Assembly (NCBI GenBank): GCA_049513975.1
Contig: JBEKVM010000029.1
Span: forward strand, 21,196 to 85,195
Length of the DNA: 64,000 bases
From: JBEKOF01 sp049513975
GTDB lineage: Bacteria; Verrucomicrobiota; Verrucomicrobiia; Limisphaerales; Palsa-1400
Direction of reading: 5' to 3'
A program made the position numbers and the translations under genes. Shown in pieces: positions 48,916-57,869 of this stretch (positions are counted from its first letter, which is position 1; each line of letters begins with the position of its first letter). The notes beneath the pieces are model-generated. The model worked only from the letters and a program-made list of their open reading frames with translations. It ran no database searches and had not been told where the DNA came from.

Positions 48916-49152
48916 ATGAGCATGAAAATGGCGACAACCCCGGCGGAGCAGCGGCGCTGGATGCGACAATGGCGCGAGGCGGCCATTATGCTGGATGAGG
49001 TTAAGCGGGATGAATTGGCCAACCTCACCGAGCATGAGGCGTGGCGGCAAATCGAGGGGCTGCTTTCCCTCGCTCCTTACTACCGCCGCCTCTCGCGCAC
49101 CTCCGGCCTGGTCAAACAGCAGGCTTGGTTTCACAAACGGAACAGGAAATGA
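48916..49152 (+). CDS. Small helical partner of the nucleotidyltransferase
   Basis: This 78-aa protein (MRQWREAAIMLDEVKRDELA, LSLAPYYRRLSRTSGLVKQQ) is charged and helical. Its stop overlaps the next ATG (ATGA), as expected for a two-gene toxin-antitoxin pair. I infer an antitoxin or accessory role from the pairing only. Confidence 0.7.
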   Translation: MSMKMATTPAEQRRWMRQWREAAIMLDEVKRDELANLTEHEAWRQIEGLLSLAPYYRRLSRTSGLVKQQAWFHKRNRK

Positions 49153-49760
49153 ACAATGTCATCGCCGCCGCGCTTGAGTTACAGGCAGTTTGCCAGCAGC
49201 ACGGCTGGCGATTTTGTTTTATTGGCGGAATCGCGGTGCAGCGCTGGAGCGAACCCAGATTCACGAACGATGCGGACCTTACTTTGCTGACCGGTTTTGG
49301 CTCGGAGAACGCCTTTATCCGGCCTCTGCTCGAGGTCTTTGTCCCCAGGAGACCCGATGCCGCTGAGTTTGCGTTGCGCAGCCGCGTTCTGCTCCTCAAG
49401 AATTCCGAAGGCGTTGGTCTGGATGTTGCCTTGGGCGCGTCCCCGTTTGAAACGCACACCATTGAGCGATCCTCGCCGTTTGTGTTTCCCACCGGCCAGT
49501 CTCTTATTACCTGCTCGGCTGAAGATTTGCTGGTGCATAAATGCTTCGCCAACCGCGACAAGGATTGGCTGGATGTGGACGGCATCCTGGCGCGGCAGTG
49601 GAATAAACTGAATTTAAAACTGGTGCGGACGGAATTGAAGCCGCTGGCGGAGTTGAAGGAGGAGCCGGAGATTATCGCCCGGCTCGAAGAAAAGATCGCC
49701 CGCCACAACCAGCCCTTCACCCGCATCAAACCCACCAAACCGAGGAAAAAACGACGGTGA
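49149..49760 (+). CDS. AbiEii-like nucleotidyltransferase
   Basis: This 203-aa protein of the polymerase-beta-like nucleotidyltransferase fold has GGIAVQRWSEPRFTNDADLTLL (G-G...D-x-D) and EDLLVHKCFANRDKDWLDV. AbiEii/AbiGii-type proteins act in phage-exclusion toxin-antitoxin systems, some by adding nucleotides to tRNA acceptor stems. It overlaps the GTG start of the next glycosyltransferase. Confidence 0.85.
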   Translation: MNNVIAAALELQAVCQQHGWRFCFIGGIAVQRWSEPRFTNDADLTLLTGFGSENAFIRPLLEVFVPRRPDAAEFALRSRVLLLKNSEGVGLDVALGASPFETHTIERSSPFVFPTGQSLITCSAEDLLVHKCFANRDKDWLDVDGILARQWNKLNLKLVRTELKPLAELKEEPEIIARLEEKIARHNQPFTRIKPTKPRKKRR

Positions 49761-50548
49761 ATAAATTGCCCATCTCGGTCTGCATGATTTCCGGCGCGGA
49801 AGCCCAACGGATCGGCCATGCCCTGGCCAGCGTGGCGGGATGGACTTCCGAGATTATTGTCGTGCTGAACGAGGATGTGGCCGACGGCACGGACCAGATC
49901 GCGGCCTCCCATGGCGCCAGGGTTTTTCGCGAGGCGTGGAAGGGCCACATCGCCCAAAAGAATTCCGCCATGCAAAAGGCAACCCAACCCTGGATTCTGG
50001 GATTGGACGCCGACGAAGCAGTTTCGGAGGAATTGCGCGACGAAATTCTGGCTCTCCAACTCCCGTTCTCAAACTGTGCCGCCTACAGTTTTCCGCGCCG
50101 CACTTTTTTTCTTGGCCGGTGGATTCGTCATGGCGACTGGTATCCAGACCGTTGCGCCCGGCTGTGGCAGCAGGGGAAAGCCCGCTGGGAGGGCGTTGAT
50201 CCCCATGATTCCTTGCGGGTGGACGGCGCCACCGGCAAGTTGCGTCACGACCTGCTCCATTATTCCAATCCCAACATCAGCAGCTACGTGCGGAAAATCA
50301 ATTACTTCGCCGATCTGCATCTGCAACGGCAACTGGCCGAAAAGGCGCGCTGGTCCGCCGCCGGCGCCATTTTTCGCGCAGCCTGGCGCTTTGTGCGCGC
50401 GTATTTTTTCCGCCTGGGATTCCTGGATGGGTATCCCGGCTTTTTCATCGCGGCTTCCACCGCCTATTCCACCCTCGTCCGGCACAGCCGCCTCTTCGAG
50501 CATTTGCAAACCGCCCAGCCGCCATGCGCGCCCCCTCAATCTCGTTGA
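49757..50548 (+). CDS. Glycosyltransferase family 2 (WaaE/KdtX-like)
   Basis: This 263-aa GT-A enzyme starts at a GTG overlapping the previous stop. It has ISVCMISGAEAQRIGHALASV, IVVLNEDVADGTDQIA, the metal-binding LDADEAVSEELRDEIL (DxD) and RWIRHGDWYPDRCARLW, typical of WaaE-like LPS core glycosyltransferases. It overlaps the next GT gene by 25 bp. Confidence 0.9.
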   Translation: MNKLPISVCMISGAEAQRIGHALASVAGWTSEIIVVLNEDVADGTDQIAASHGARVFREAWKGHIAQKNSAMQKATQPWILGLDADEAVSEELRDEILALQLPFSNCAAYSFPRRTFFLGRWIRHGDWYPDRCARLWQQGKARWEGVDPHDSLRVDGATGKLRHDLLHYSNPNISSYVRKINYFADLHLQRQLAEKARWSAAGAIFRAAWRFVRAYFFRLGFLDGYPGFFIAASTAYSTLVRHSRLFEHLQTAQPPCAPPQSR

Positions 50549-51336
50549 TCATTTCCACCTACGAGCGGCCCGGCCCGCTGGAGCAGGTCTTGCAGGGCGT
50601 CCGGCGCCAGTCGGAAATGCCGCTGGAGATTTTGATTGCGGACGACGGCTCCGGCCCCGCCACCCGCGCCTTGATCAGCCAATGGCAGGCACGGCTGGCC
50701 GCCCCCTTGCGCCACCTCTGGCAGCCCGACCAGGGCTTCCGCAAAACCCTCATTCTCAACCAGGCGGTCGCGGCGGCCAAAGGCGATTACATCGTCCTGC
50801 TCGACGGGGATTGCGTGCCGCATGCAAAATTCATCGCCGACCACGGCGCGCTGGCGGAAAAAAATTTCTGGGTGCAGGGCCGCCGCTGTTTTGTGCGGGA
50901 AAAGTTCGCCCCGGCCTTTTCCGCCGCCGCCACGCCCGTCTGCCAATGGATGCTGGCTGGACGAATCACCGGCCTGGCCAAGGCGGTTCACCTTCCCTTT
51001 CCGCTGGTGCGCCGCAACACCGGCCAGCGCGGCATCATCGGCTGCAACATGGGATTCTGGCGCGAGGACCTTCTCGCCATCAACGGGTTCGACGAGGAAT
51101 ATACCGGGTGGGGCATTGGCGAGGACTCCGACCTGGGCACGCGGCTTTACCATCTGGGCCGGCCGCGCAAATTTGTTTATGGCCACGCCATTGTTTATCA
51201 TCTGAACCACCCCATGCTCGGTCGCAGCCACCTCGAAGCCAGCCGCCAGCGCCTGGCCGAAACCATCCGCTCCGGCAAAATCCGTTGTGCGCGCGGGATC
51301 GAACCATATCTTCCCAACGCCGCCCGGCCCGCATGA
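50524..51336 (+). CDS. Glycosyltransferase family 2
   Basis: This 270-aa GT-A enzyme has ISLIISTYERPGPLEQVL, ILIADDGSGPATR, LDGDCVPHAKFIADH (DxD) and the C-terminal galactosyltransferase-like segment GFDEEYTGWGIGEDSDLGTR. It is cytoplasmic or membrane-associated and probably transfers a hexose during surface glycan synthesis. Confidence 0.9.
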   Translation: MRAPSISLIISTYERPGPLEQVLQGVRRQSEMPLEILIADDGSGPATRALISQWQARLAAPLRHLWQPDQGFRKTLILNQAVAAAKGDYIVLLDGDCVPHAKFIADHGALAEKNFWVQGRRCFVREKFAPAFSAAATPVCQWMLAGRITGLAKAVHLPFPLVRRNTGQRGIIGCNMGFWREDLLAINGFDEEYTGWGIGEDSDLGTRLYHLGRPRKFVYGHAIVYHLNHPMLGRSHLEASRQRLAETIRSGKIRCARGIEPYLPNAARPA

Positions 51337-52544
51337 AATCCACCCTTGAAGCGGACCGCGTGAAATTGCGGATTTTGCATCTCAATTCCCTCCTCACCGG
51401 CGGCGGGACTGACGACCAATGCGTCCAACTGGCGGCCGGGCTGCAGCAACTGGGCCAGCACGTCATGCTCGCCGGTCCGGGCGGGCGGGATTTTTCCAAA
51501 ATCATCGCCGCTGCCGGGCTGCCGTTCCTGGACACGGGAAATGATGCGTCCAAGTTTAGATATATACTGCGCGCGGCCCGTTGGATTCGCCTGGAAAAAA
51601 TTCAAATTGTCCACGGCCACCACGGACGCGACCTGTGGCCCGCGATTTTCGCCGCAAAAATGTCCGGCGCAAAACCGAAGATTGTCCTCACCCGCCACCT
51701 GGCGAAAAGCCCCGCCTCCTTCGCCAGCCGCCGTTTCTTGCTCGGCCAATGCGACGCGCTCATCGCCGTTTCCGAATTCGTGGCGCGCGTCCTGCGCGAA
51801 GGGATTTATGAGCCGGATTCGCCGGAGAAGGAACGGCGCCGCCGTCCGCCGCTGCGCGGGGATTTTAGCAAGATTCATGTCATTTACGGCGGGATTGACA
51901 CCGGCCGGTTCCGCCCCTCCGGCGCGGCGGAGAAAAGGCGCGAGCTGGGGTTGGAGCCCGGGCATTTCGCGTTTGCCGTGGTGGGCGGTTATGATTTGCC
52001 GCGCGGCAAAGGCCAGCGCGAGTTTTTGATGGCCGCGGCCCGGGTGCATGAGAAAATTCCGCGGGCGCGGTTTCTCATCATTGGCCGCGGCAGCATGGCG
52101 GGGATTTTGCGGGCGGACATCGCGCGCCTCGGACTGGCCGGCAAAGCGTGGCTGACGCCGTACGCGGCGGACATGCCTTCCGTTATGAACGCCATTGATT
52201 GCCTGGTGCATCCGCAGATTGGCACCGAAGCGCTGGGGTTGGTCATCTGCGAAGCGCACGCCTGCGGCAAACCGGTCATCGCGTCCGCGCTGGACGGAAT
52301 TCCGGAGGCCTTTCGCGCCGGCAATTATGGGCGGCTGGTGGCGCCCGAAAACGTCGCCGAACTGGCCGGGGCGATGGAGGCGCAGGCGGCCCAGCCGGGG
52401 CTGGACGCCGCCGCCGCCGCCGCCCTCCACGAAAAAGTGACGCGCGTCTTCTCCCTGGAACGCTCCGCCAAAGAGGTCTTGCGGCTCTATGGTGATTTGT
52501 TATCGTGCGCCAGTTTTACCGCCAGCCCGCCGCCAGGCGGTTGA
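51333..52544 (+). CDS. Glycosyltransferase family 4 (GT-B)
   Basis: This 403-aa protein has RILHLNSLLTGGGTDDQC at the N terminus and GTEALGLVICEAHACGKPVI with the E-x7-E donor motif in the C-terminal Rossmann domain. It starts by ATGA overlap with the previous gene, making a translationally linked cluster. Acceptor and donor are unknown. Confidence 0.92.
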   Translation: MKSTLEADRVKLRILHLNSLLTGGGTDDQCVQLAAGLQQLGQHVMLAGPGGRDFSKIIAAAGLPFLDTGNDASKFRYILRAARWIRLEKIQIVHGHHGRDLWPAIFAAKMSGAKPKIVLTRHLAKSPASFASRRFLLGQCDALIAVSEFVARVLREGIYEPDSPEKERRRRPPLRGDFSKIHVIYGGIDTGRFRPSGAAEKRRELGLEPGHFAFAVVGGYDLPRGKGQREFLMAAARVHEKIPRARFLIIGRGSMAGILRADIARLGLAGKAWLTPYAADMPSVMNAIDCLVHPQIGTEALGLVICEAHACGKPVIASALDGIPEAFRAGNYGRLVAPENVAELAGAMEAQAAQPGLDAAAAAALHEKVTRVFSLERSAKEVLRLYGDLLSCASFTASPPPGG

Positions 52545-52551
52545 AAAGAAC

Positions 52552-53472
52552 ATGAAAATTCGCCTGGATTTTTGCGATTTTTGGCCGGGGTTTCCCAAGA
52601 CGGATAATTTTTTTTATCACCTTCTGCGCGAACGGTTCGAGGTGGAAATCTGCGACCGGCCGGACTTTTTGATCTTCGCCGACCCCGGACAGCATGTCCA
52701 CCGGGTGCATAATTGCGTGAAGATTTTTGTGGCCATCGAGGTGTTCCTGCCGGATTTCCGCTGGTGCGATTATGCCTTCACCTGCCATTATCTGGATGAC
52801 CCGCGCCACCTGCGGCTGCCCTATTACGCCTGGAGCCCATGTCCGCCGTCGCCGGGAAGCGGGGAAGAAATCGCGCGGGTGATGGCGGCCAAGACCAAGT
52901 TTTGCAGTTTCATCGTCACCAACGCGAAACGGAAGAAAACCCATAAGCGCGTCGAATTCTTCCATCGCCTTTCCCAATATAAAAAGGTGGATTCCGGGGG
53001 CGCGGCCTGGAACAACATCGGGCGCGTCATTCCAAGAGGGGCCAACCATAAACTGGAATTTAACCTTCCCTACAAATTCAGCATCGCCTTTGAAAACGGG
53101 TCAACGCCGGGTTATACGACGGAGAAAATTGTGGATGCCATCAAGGCGCGGTGCGTGCCGATTTATTGGGGAAATCCGCGGATCGGAGAAGAGTTCAACC
53201 CCAAAAGCTTTCTCAATTATTTCGATTTTCCGAGCGAAGAGGCGCTGATTGAAAAGATCATCGAACTGGACCGTGACGACGCCAAGTACCTGGAGTATCT
53301 GCGCCAGCCTTTTTTTCACAACAACCAGCCCAATGAATTCTTCAGCCACGAACGGCTGCTGAATCAGTTTGAAAAGATATTCACCACCCCGATCACGCCG
53401 GTCTCGGCCCGGCGCTATCCGCTGCAAATTGACCGTTGGATTCCGGTGCTGAAGAACCGGTCCAATCAATGA
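52552..53472 (+). CDS. Family 10 glycosyltransferase (alpha-1,3-fucosyltransferase-like)
   Basis: This 306-aa protein has the GT10 signature region YKFSIAFENGSTPGYTTEKI and then RCVPIYWGNPRI, which bind GDP-fucose in alpha-1,3/4-fucosyltransferases. ATG-52552 follows an AAAAGAAC context 8 bp after the previous stop. Family members of this size in bacteria make Lewis-type or core fucosylations. This suggests a fucosylated LPS or capsule. Confidence 0.9.
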   Translation: MKIRLDFCDFWPGFPKTDNFFYHLLRERFEVEICDRPDFLIFADPGQHVHRVHNCVKIFVAIEVFLPDFRWCDYAFTCHYLDDPRHLRLPYYAWSPCPPSPGSGEEIARVMAAKTKFCSFIVTNAKRKKTHKRVEFFHRLSQYKKVDSGGAAWNNIGRVIPRGANHKLEFNLPYKFSIAFENGSTPGYTTEKIVDAIKARCVPIYWGNPRIGEEFNPKSFLNYFDFPSEEALIEKIIELDRDDAKYLEYLRQPFFHNNQPNEFFSHERLLNQFEKIFTTPITPVSARRYPLQIDRWIPVLKNRSNQ

Positions 53473-53505
53473 CAATGCTTCAGTCATGGGTGGGCTATAT
53501 CAGAT

Positions 53506-53595
53506 AGGGCCGGCAGTCCTCTGCCCGCCGCACGAAGGTGGTGTGAGGTGGATTCTACCAATGCCCGACGGCGGGCAGAGGACTGCCCGCCCTAC
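53506..53595. repeat. MITE-like inverted repeat
   Basis: AGGGCCGGCAGTCCTCTGCC at the left pairs with the complementary arm at the right (GGGCAGAGGACTGCCCGCCC) around a 40-nt centre. Confidence 0.85.
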
Positions 53596-53615
53596 CACCC
53601 CACGACGCATTGCCA

Positions 53616-54608
53616 TCAATGATACTGGGCTGGCGCACCGGCCAGGACACGGCGGGTGATTTGGCTGATTTTGCGCCGGGCCTGGCCCCGGGCCAGGCGC
53701 GCCCGCCAGGCGGAGGGTTGGAGAATCCACGGGGTTTTAGCGCGGCGCAGCCTGTCCAGCTCGTCCTGCGCCAGGGCGGCCATGTTCAGCGCCGGCTCCA
53801 GTTCGGCCCAGTGGACCGCCTCCAGTATTGCGGGCAGCGCCGGGTTGCGGGAGCGCTGCTGCGCGATGACGTTCTGGGCCAGCCGAAACATTTTCAAGGC
53901 CAGGGAGTCAACGTGATAACCCGCCAGCGAATAGGCCTTGGGGTGCAGGCGAAAGGTGGAGAAACGTTGCGGCGTCACGGCAATTTTGAAGTCGAAAATA
54001 TTTTGCACTCCCCAGGCGCCGTCGCCGGCGGTTCCGAACTCCAGGGGAAAGGGGCGTTGCCGGAGACAATCGGTCCGATACAGGTTGCTGGCTGAACTGC
54101 CGGGCAGGGCGCACCACAGGTGCGTCACCGTGAACAGAAATTGGTCGGCGGTGGAAAGCAACTCGGGCCGGACCATTTTTCGTCCTTCCAGGATTTCATC
54201 AATCAACCACCGGCTGTCCGGCAGCGCGTGGCCGGCGGCGTTGACGAAACGGGGCTTGCTGATCACCAGGTCGCATTGGAACTCCTCCGCCACTTGCAAA
54301 AGATGTTCCAGGCCGGGGCGGGTGATGGCATCGCCCACCGTGGCGATATACACATATTTGGCGCTGACCTTTTGAATCCCGTAGTTCCAGGATTGGTACA
54401 AACCGGGAGGATGCGTCCAATAAGTCGTGCAGGCAGGCGGCAGACTGGCTCTTAACATTTCCACCGTCCCATCTTGCGAGTCGCTGTCCACCACCACAAT
54501 TTCCTGCGCCCGGTCAATCCAGGGCAGGAGAGAGGCGATATGTTCGGGCAGGAGGGGGGCGCAATTGCGGGTGGGGATCAGCACCCCGATGGTTGGAGTG
54601 GCGCTCAT
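53616..54608 (-). CDS. Glycosyltransferase family 2
   Basis: This protein of about 330 aa starts MSATPTIGVLIPTRNCAPLL, followed by IVVVDSDSQDGTVEML and a long C-terminal region. The DxD-like site is replaced by ATVGDAI near residue 100, so metal binding is unusual. Start ATG-54608 lies 5 bp after the stop of the epimerase gene. Confidence 0.87.
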   Translation of the reverse strand: MSATPTIGVLIPTRNCAPLLPEHIASLLPWIDRAQEIVVVDSDSQDGTVEMLRASLPPACTTYWTHPPGLYQSWNYGIQKVSAKYVYIATVGDAITRPGLEHLLQVAEEFQCDLVISKPRFVNAAGHALPDSRWLIDEILEGRKMVRPELLSTADQFLFTVTHLWCALPGSSASNLYRTDCLRQRPFPLEFGTAGDGAWGVQNIFDFKIAVTPQRFSTFRLHPKAYSLAGYHVDSLALKMFRLAQNVIAQQRSRNPALPAILEAVHWAELEPALNMAALAQDELDRLRRAKTPWILQPSAWRARLARGQARRKISQITRRVLAGAPAQYH

Positions 54609-54612
54609 GGAT

Positions 54613-55500
54613 TTAGCCCGAAACCGGCGGATCATTCAGGACCATCAGGCGCGCCAGTTGGTCGAGAGTGACGCGAGGTTGCCAGCCGAGGGAGCGGATG
54701 CGGGACGGATTGCTGACCAGGCGCGAGTACTCGGGCGCGAAGCCCGGCTTCTCCACGACATATTCACGCCAGTCGCAATGGACGGCGGCAAAACAGGCCT
54801 TGGCCCAGTCGGCGATGCTGTAAGCGATGCCGCTGCCGAGGTTGGCCTCGAGGATGGCGTCTTGTTGGGTCAGGGCCAGGATGGCTTCCACCATGTCGCC
54901 GGCAAAAGTCCATTCTTTCTCGACCGACAGGTCCCCCAGTTCCAGGCGGAACTTTTCGCCCGCGCCGGCCCGCCGCGCCGCCGTGGCAATGGTTTGGCTG
55001 ACATGGCCCGGCTTGCGCAGCGGGCTTTCGTGGTGGAAAAGATAGCCAAAGAAAACGTTGACCCCCAGTTGGCGGTAGTAACGCGCCAGGAAGTTGGAAT
55101 AATTGCGCACGGCGGCATAGGCGCTGGCCGCATCCATCGGATCATCCTCTGAAATCGGCCGGCCGCGATTGACAAATTGGAGGGCGCTGCCCGCCAGGAA
55201 AACCCTCGAACCCCGGCTGTGGCGATGGACCGCCTCCAGGATGTTCAAGGTGCCGGTGCCGATGGTGGCGTGGTTCTCCGCCGCCGCTTCATGGCCGGTG
55301 CTGGAACGCGCCGCCAGATGGAAAATCATCTCCGGCCGGCGCTCGCCAATGAGCCGGCTGACCAGGCTGGCATCGGCCACATCGCCGATAATCGGGGCCT
55401 GTTGCCGGGCCACCGCCGCCACCCTCCAGCCGCGCTCCTGTGCCAGCCGCCGCAGATATTGGCCATCCTGGCCGTTGGCGCCGAAAATGAGGATTTCCAT
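54613..55500 (-). CDS. NAD-dependent epimerase/dehydratase (GDP-mannose dehydratase-like)
   Basis: This 295-aa extended SDR has ILIFGANGQDGQYLRRLA (GxxGxxG nucleotide site), FHLAARSS, catalytic Tyr context SAYAAVRNYSNFLARYYRQ (A in place of the usual K spacing: the Y-x-x-x-K triad is not obvious) and FFGYLFHHESPLR. It resembles GDP-mannose 4,6-dehydratases (Gmd), the enzyme that makes the GDP-fucose precursor, but is shorter. The altered catalytic segment needs checking. Confidence 0.85.
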   Translation of the reverse strand: MEILIFGANGQDGQYLRRLAQERGWRVAAVARQQAPIIGDVADASLVSRLIGERRPEMIFHLAARSSTGHEAAAENHATIGTGTLNILEAVHRHSRGSRVFLAGSALQFVNRGRPISEDDPMDAASAYAAVRNYSNFLARYYRQLGVNVFFGYLFHHESPLRKPGHVSQTIATAARRAGAGEKFRLELGDLSVEKEWTFAGDMVEAILALTQQDAILEANLGSGIAYSIADWAKACFAAVHCDWREYVVEKPGFAPEYSRLVSNPSRIRSLGWQPRVTLDQLARLMVLNDPPVSG

Positions 55501-55529
55501 CTGACTCCAATGGGCGCGCCCTGGCCCTG

Positions 55530-56792
55530 CTACTTTTGTTGGATGACTTCGATGGCCGGCAGCGGAAAAATAAAGCCGGCCCCTTTTTTCAGCATCTCTT
55601 TCTCGCGCCGCAGGATCTCCTCTTTGAAATGCCACGGCAGCACCAGATAATAGTCGGGGTTGAGCTTGCGCGACTCGGCTTCGCTGACGATGGGAATGTC
55701 GGTCCCCAGGGTGAAGGCGCCGTATTTGTCGGGATTGCGTTCCGCGGCGCAATCCAGGATGCGGTTGTCCAGGCCGCACCATTGCAGGAGGGTGTTGCCT
55801 TTGGTGGAGGCGCCATAGACATGGATATGTTTGCCCTGGCGCTTGAGGCTCTTGATCAGCGCCAGCAGTTCCTCCCGATGCAGGTTGATGCGGTCTTGAA
55901 AGGATTTGTAGGGCTTGTCGGTATCCAGTTCCAGATCAAATTCCTGGCGCCGCAACTGTTTGATGCCGGCCAGCCATTGCTCATTGTTGAAGGCGGAGGA
56001 TTTGGCGTGGGTGATCTGGCAGCGGATGCTCCCGCCGTTGATCGGGTTTAATTCCGCGCGGAATGCTTTCAGGCCCGCGCGGCGCAGGATGTTTTCGATG
56101 ACGGAGAAACTGTAGTATTCCAGATGCTCGTGGCAGATGGTGTCGTAGGAATTCATCTGCAACATCGAGGGCATGTAGGACATTTCCACCACCCAGACGC
56201 CCTCCGGGGCCAGGACTTCCTGGATGCCGCGGACGAAAGCGACCGGATCCTCCAAATCATAAAACATCGCGATGGAGGTGATGAGGTCGAACTTTAACCT
56301 GGGAAAGCGGTGTCTGAGGCCGGCGGAGGGAAAGACATCCTGCACCACCTGGATGCCGCCCCCGATTTGCTGGGCGATGTCCGACGGATCCACCCCCACC
56401 CGCCGCCAGGTCCTGGGATAATTCTTCAACAACGTGCCGTCATTGCACCCGATGTCCAGCGCGGCCCCGCTTCTTTTGCCGGCCAGTTGCAGTCCGTCCC
56501 GCACGATGCCGGAAAGATGGTCGCGCATCGTCTGGTTGGTGCCGGAACGGTACCAGTAAGAGTCGTATAGAATTTCCGGAGGCACGCTGTGCTGCATCTG
56601 CAACAAGCCGCAGGCGTTTTCCTCGGCGGTGGGATCGCACCGCACCAGCACGCAGGGAATGCGGCGCAGCGGCGGGGCGGGTCGGCCCGGCTTGACGAAG
56701 GAGCCTTGCAAGTGCTGCGGGCCAAGATCAATGACCGTGCGCAATGAAGTGGAACCGCAAACGCGGCAGCTTTTTCGATGGGTGAGATGCAT
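55530..56792 (-). CDS. Sugar C-methyltransferase (three-domain SAM-dependent)
   Basis: This 420-aa protein has an N-terminal zinc finger (CRVCGSTSLRTVIDLGPQ), a central SAM methyltransferase domain (ALDIGCNDGTLLKNYP, ITSIAMFYDLEDPVAFV) and the C-terminal domain with HIHVYGASTKGNTLLQWCG. This is the NovU/TylC3-type NDP-sugar C-methyltransferase layout. The likely substrate is a dTDP- or GDP-deoxysugar for the surface glycan. Confidence 0.93.
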   Translation of the reverse strand: MHLTHRKSCRVCGSTSLRTVIDLGPQHLQGSFVKPGRPAPPLRRIPCVLVRCDPTAEENACGLLQMQHSVPPEILYDSYWYRSGTNQTMRDHLSGIVRDGLQLAGKRSGAALDIGCNDGTLLKNYPRTWRRVGVDPSDIAQQIGGGIQVVQDVFPSAGLRHRFPRLKFDLITSIAMFYDLEDPVAFVRGIQEVLAPEGVWVVEMSYMPSMLQMNSYDTICHEHLEYYSFSVIENILRRAGLKAFRAELNPINGGSIRCQITHAKSSAFNNEQWLAGIKQLRRQEFDLELDTDKPYKSFQDRINLHREELLALIKSLKRQGKHIHVYGASTKGNTLLQWCGLDNRILDCAAERNPDKYGAFTLGTDIPIVSEAESRKLNPDYYLVLPWHFKEEILRREKEMLKKGAGFIFPLPAIEVIQQK

Positions 56793-56801
56793 ACCTGGCC
56801 C

Positions 56802-57869
56802 CTACGGTATCAGTAATTCCGAGCGGGTTGAAAGGCCAAATTGCGGCCGGCGCCGCCGCGGCAGCAGCAGGGCCAGGGAGCTTTTCACGAAGGACGCCGC
56901 CCCCGCGCCGCAAAGCGCGCGTGCTGTCAAGAAAACCACTTCCCCCAGGAGCGCCCCGGCCCACGCCACCCGCCGCCGTCCCAGCCGCTTGAGCAGCAGG
57001 CGGACGCCCTGCCGGACCGCATAAGCCGAGCACCAGCCGGCATCCGCGCCTTGCTTGAGCCGCCGCAACCGCCCGCACAGCCAGACCTGGGCCAGCCAAT
57101 AGCCCGCCAGCAGATCGGTCGCTTCCAGCCCCGAGGTGATGGATTCCACATGGCTGGAGAATTGCGCCATCGCCCCGTCAAACACCGTAATTTCGCCCTC
57201 ATGGCTGGCAATGGAATAAAGGTAAATCATCAGATCCGGCCCGGCGTTGCGCTTCATCATGAAGTATTCCCGCATCGGTCTCCCGCGCGTGAACCCCTCC
57301 AGCTCTCCCTGCCACTCGCGCAAGCGGTCCGTGCGAGTCAGACAGCAAATCGGGCTGAAAGGCAGGCCGCGAGGCGAAAGTTGGTGGCCGCAGCCGAAGT
57401 AGGCCCGCAGCAAAAACGAGGGCGTCACCACGCGCAATTGGCGCACCCGCTCGAACGGAACAACACTCTCGAGGCTGCCGTGCGCGCCGAATCCCATGAC
57501 AAATTCCGCCCGCCTCCGCTTCATTTCGCGGGGCATGTCCGCCCAAAACGGGGCCAGCACGTCGTCGTCATACATGAAGGTGGCATAGGGCGTGCGCACC
57601 AGGAGCAGGGCGGAAAAGCAGGCGGGCATGAAGCCCTTGGGCTCCGGCTGGCGCGCCAGGCGCACCCGCGCATCCCGGCCGTAGCGCGCCTGCAGCTCTT
57701 CGTAGGAACCGTCGCTGCTCTGGCCGTCCATGAGGAGCACCTCCACCGGAAATTCGGGCCGGTCCGCCTGCAGGCAGGATTCAATCGCCCGCCCCACCCA
57801 CTGGCGCCGGTTGCGGGTGGGCAAAATAAAGGTCAAGGCCGGCGGCCGGGGGGTGTCAGTGGCCGGCAT
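56802..57869 (-). CDS. Glycosyltransferase family 2
   Basis: This 355-aa enzyme has ALTFILPTRNRRQWVGRAIE, VLLMDGQSSDGSYEEL and a DxD-type metal site YATFMYDDDVLAPF. A C-terminal hydrophobic region (AWAGALLGEVVFLTARALCG) may associate with the membrane. It overlaps the following methyltransferase gene by 14 bp. Confidence 0.87.
   Translation of the reverse strand: MPATDTPRPPALTFILPTRNRRQWVGRAIESCLQADRPEFPVEVLLMDGQSSDGSYEELQARYGRDARVRLARQPEPKGFMPACFSALLLVRTPYATFMYDDDVLAPFWADMPREMKRRRAEFVMGFGAHGSLESVVPFERVRQLRVVTPSFLLRAYFGCGHQLSPRGLPFSPICCLTRTDRLREWQGELEGFTRGRPMREYFMMKRNAGPDLMIYLYSIASHEGEITVFDGAMAQFSSHVESITSGLEATDLLAGYWLAQVWLCGRLRRLKQGADAGWCSAYAVRQGVRLLLKRLGRRRVAWAGALLGEVVFLTARALCGAGAASFVKSSLALLLPRRRRPQFGLSTRSELLIP

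Noticed and set aside
49875..51332. N-terminal extension of the GT4 frame
   Set aside because: It reads through two GT2 genes in another frame; only the part from ATG-51333 is protein-like.
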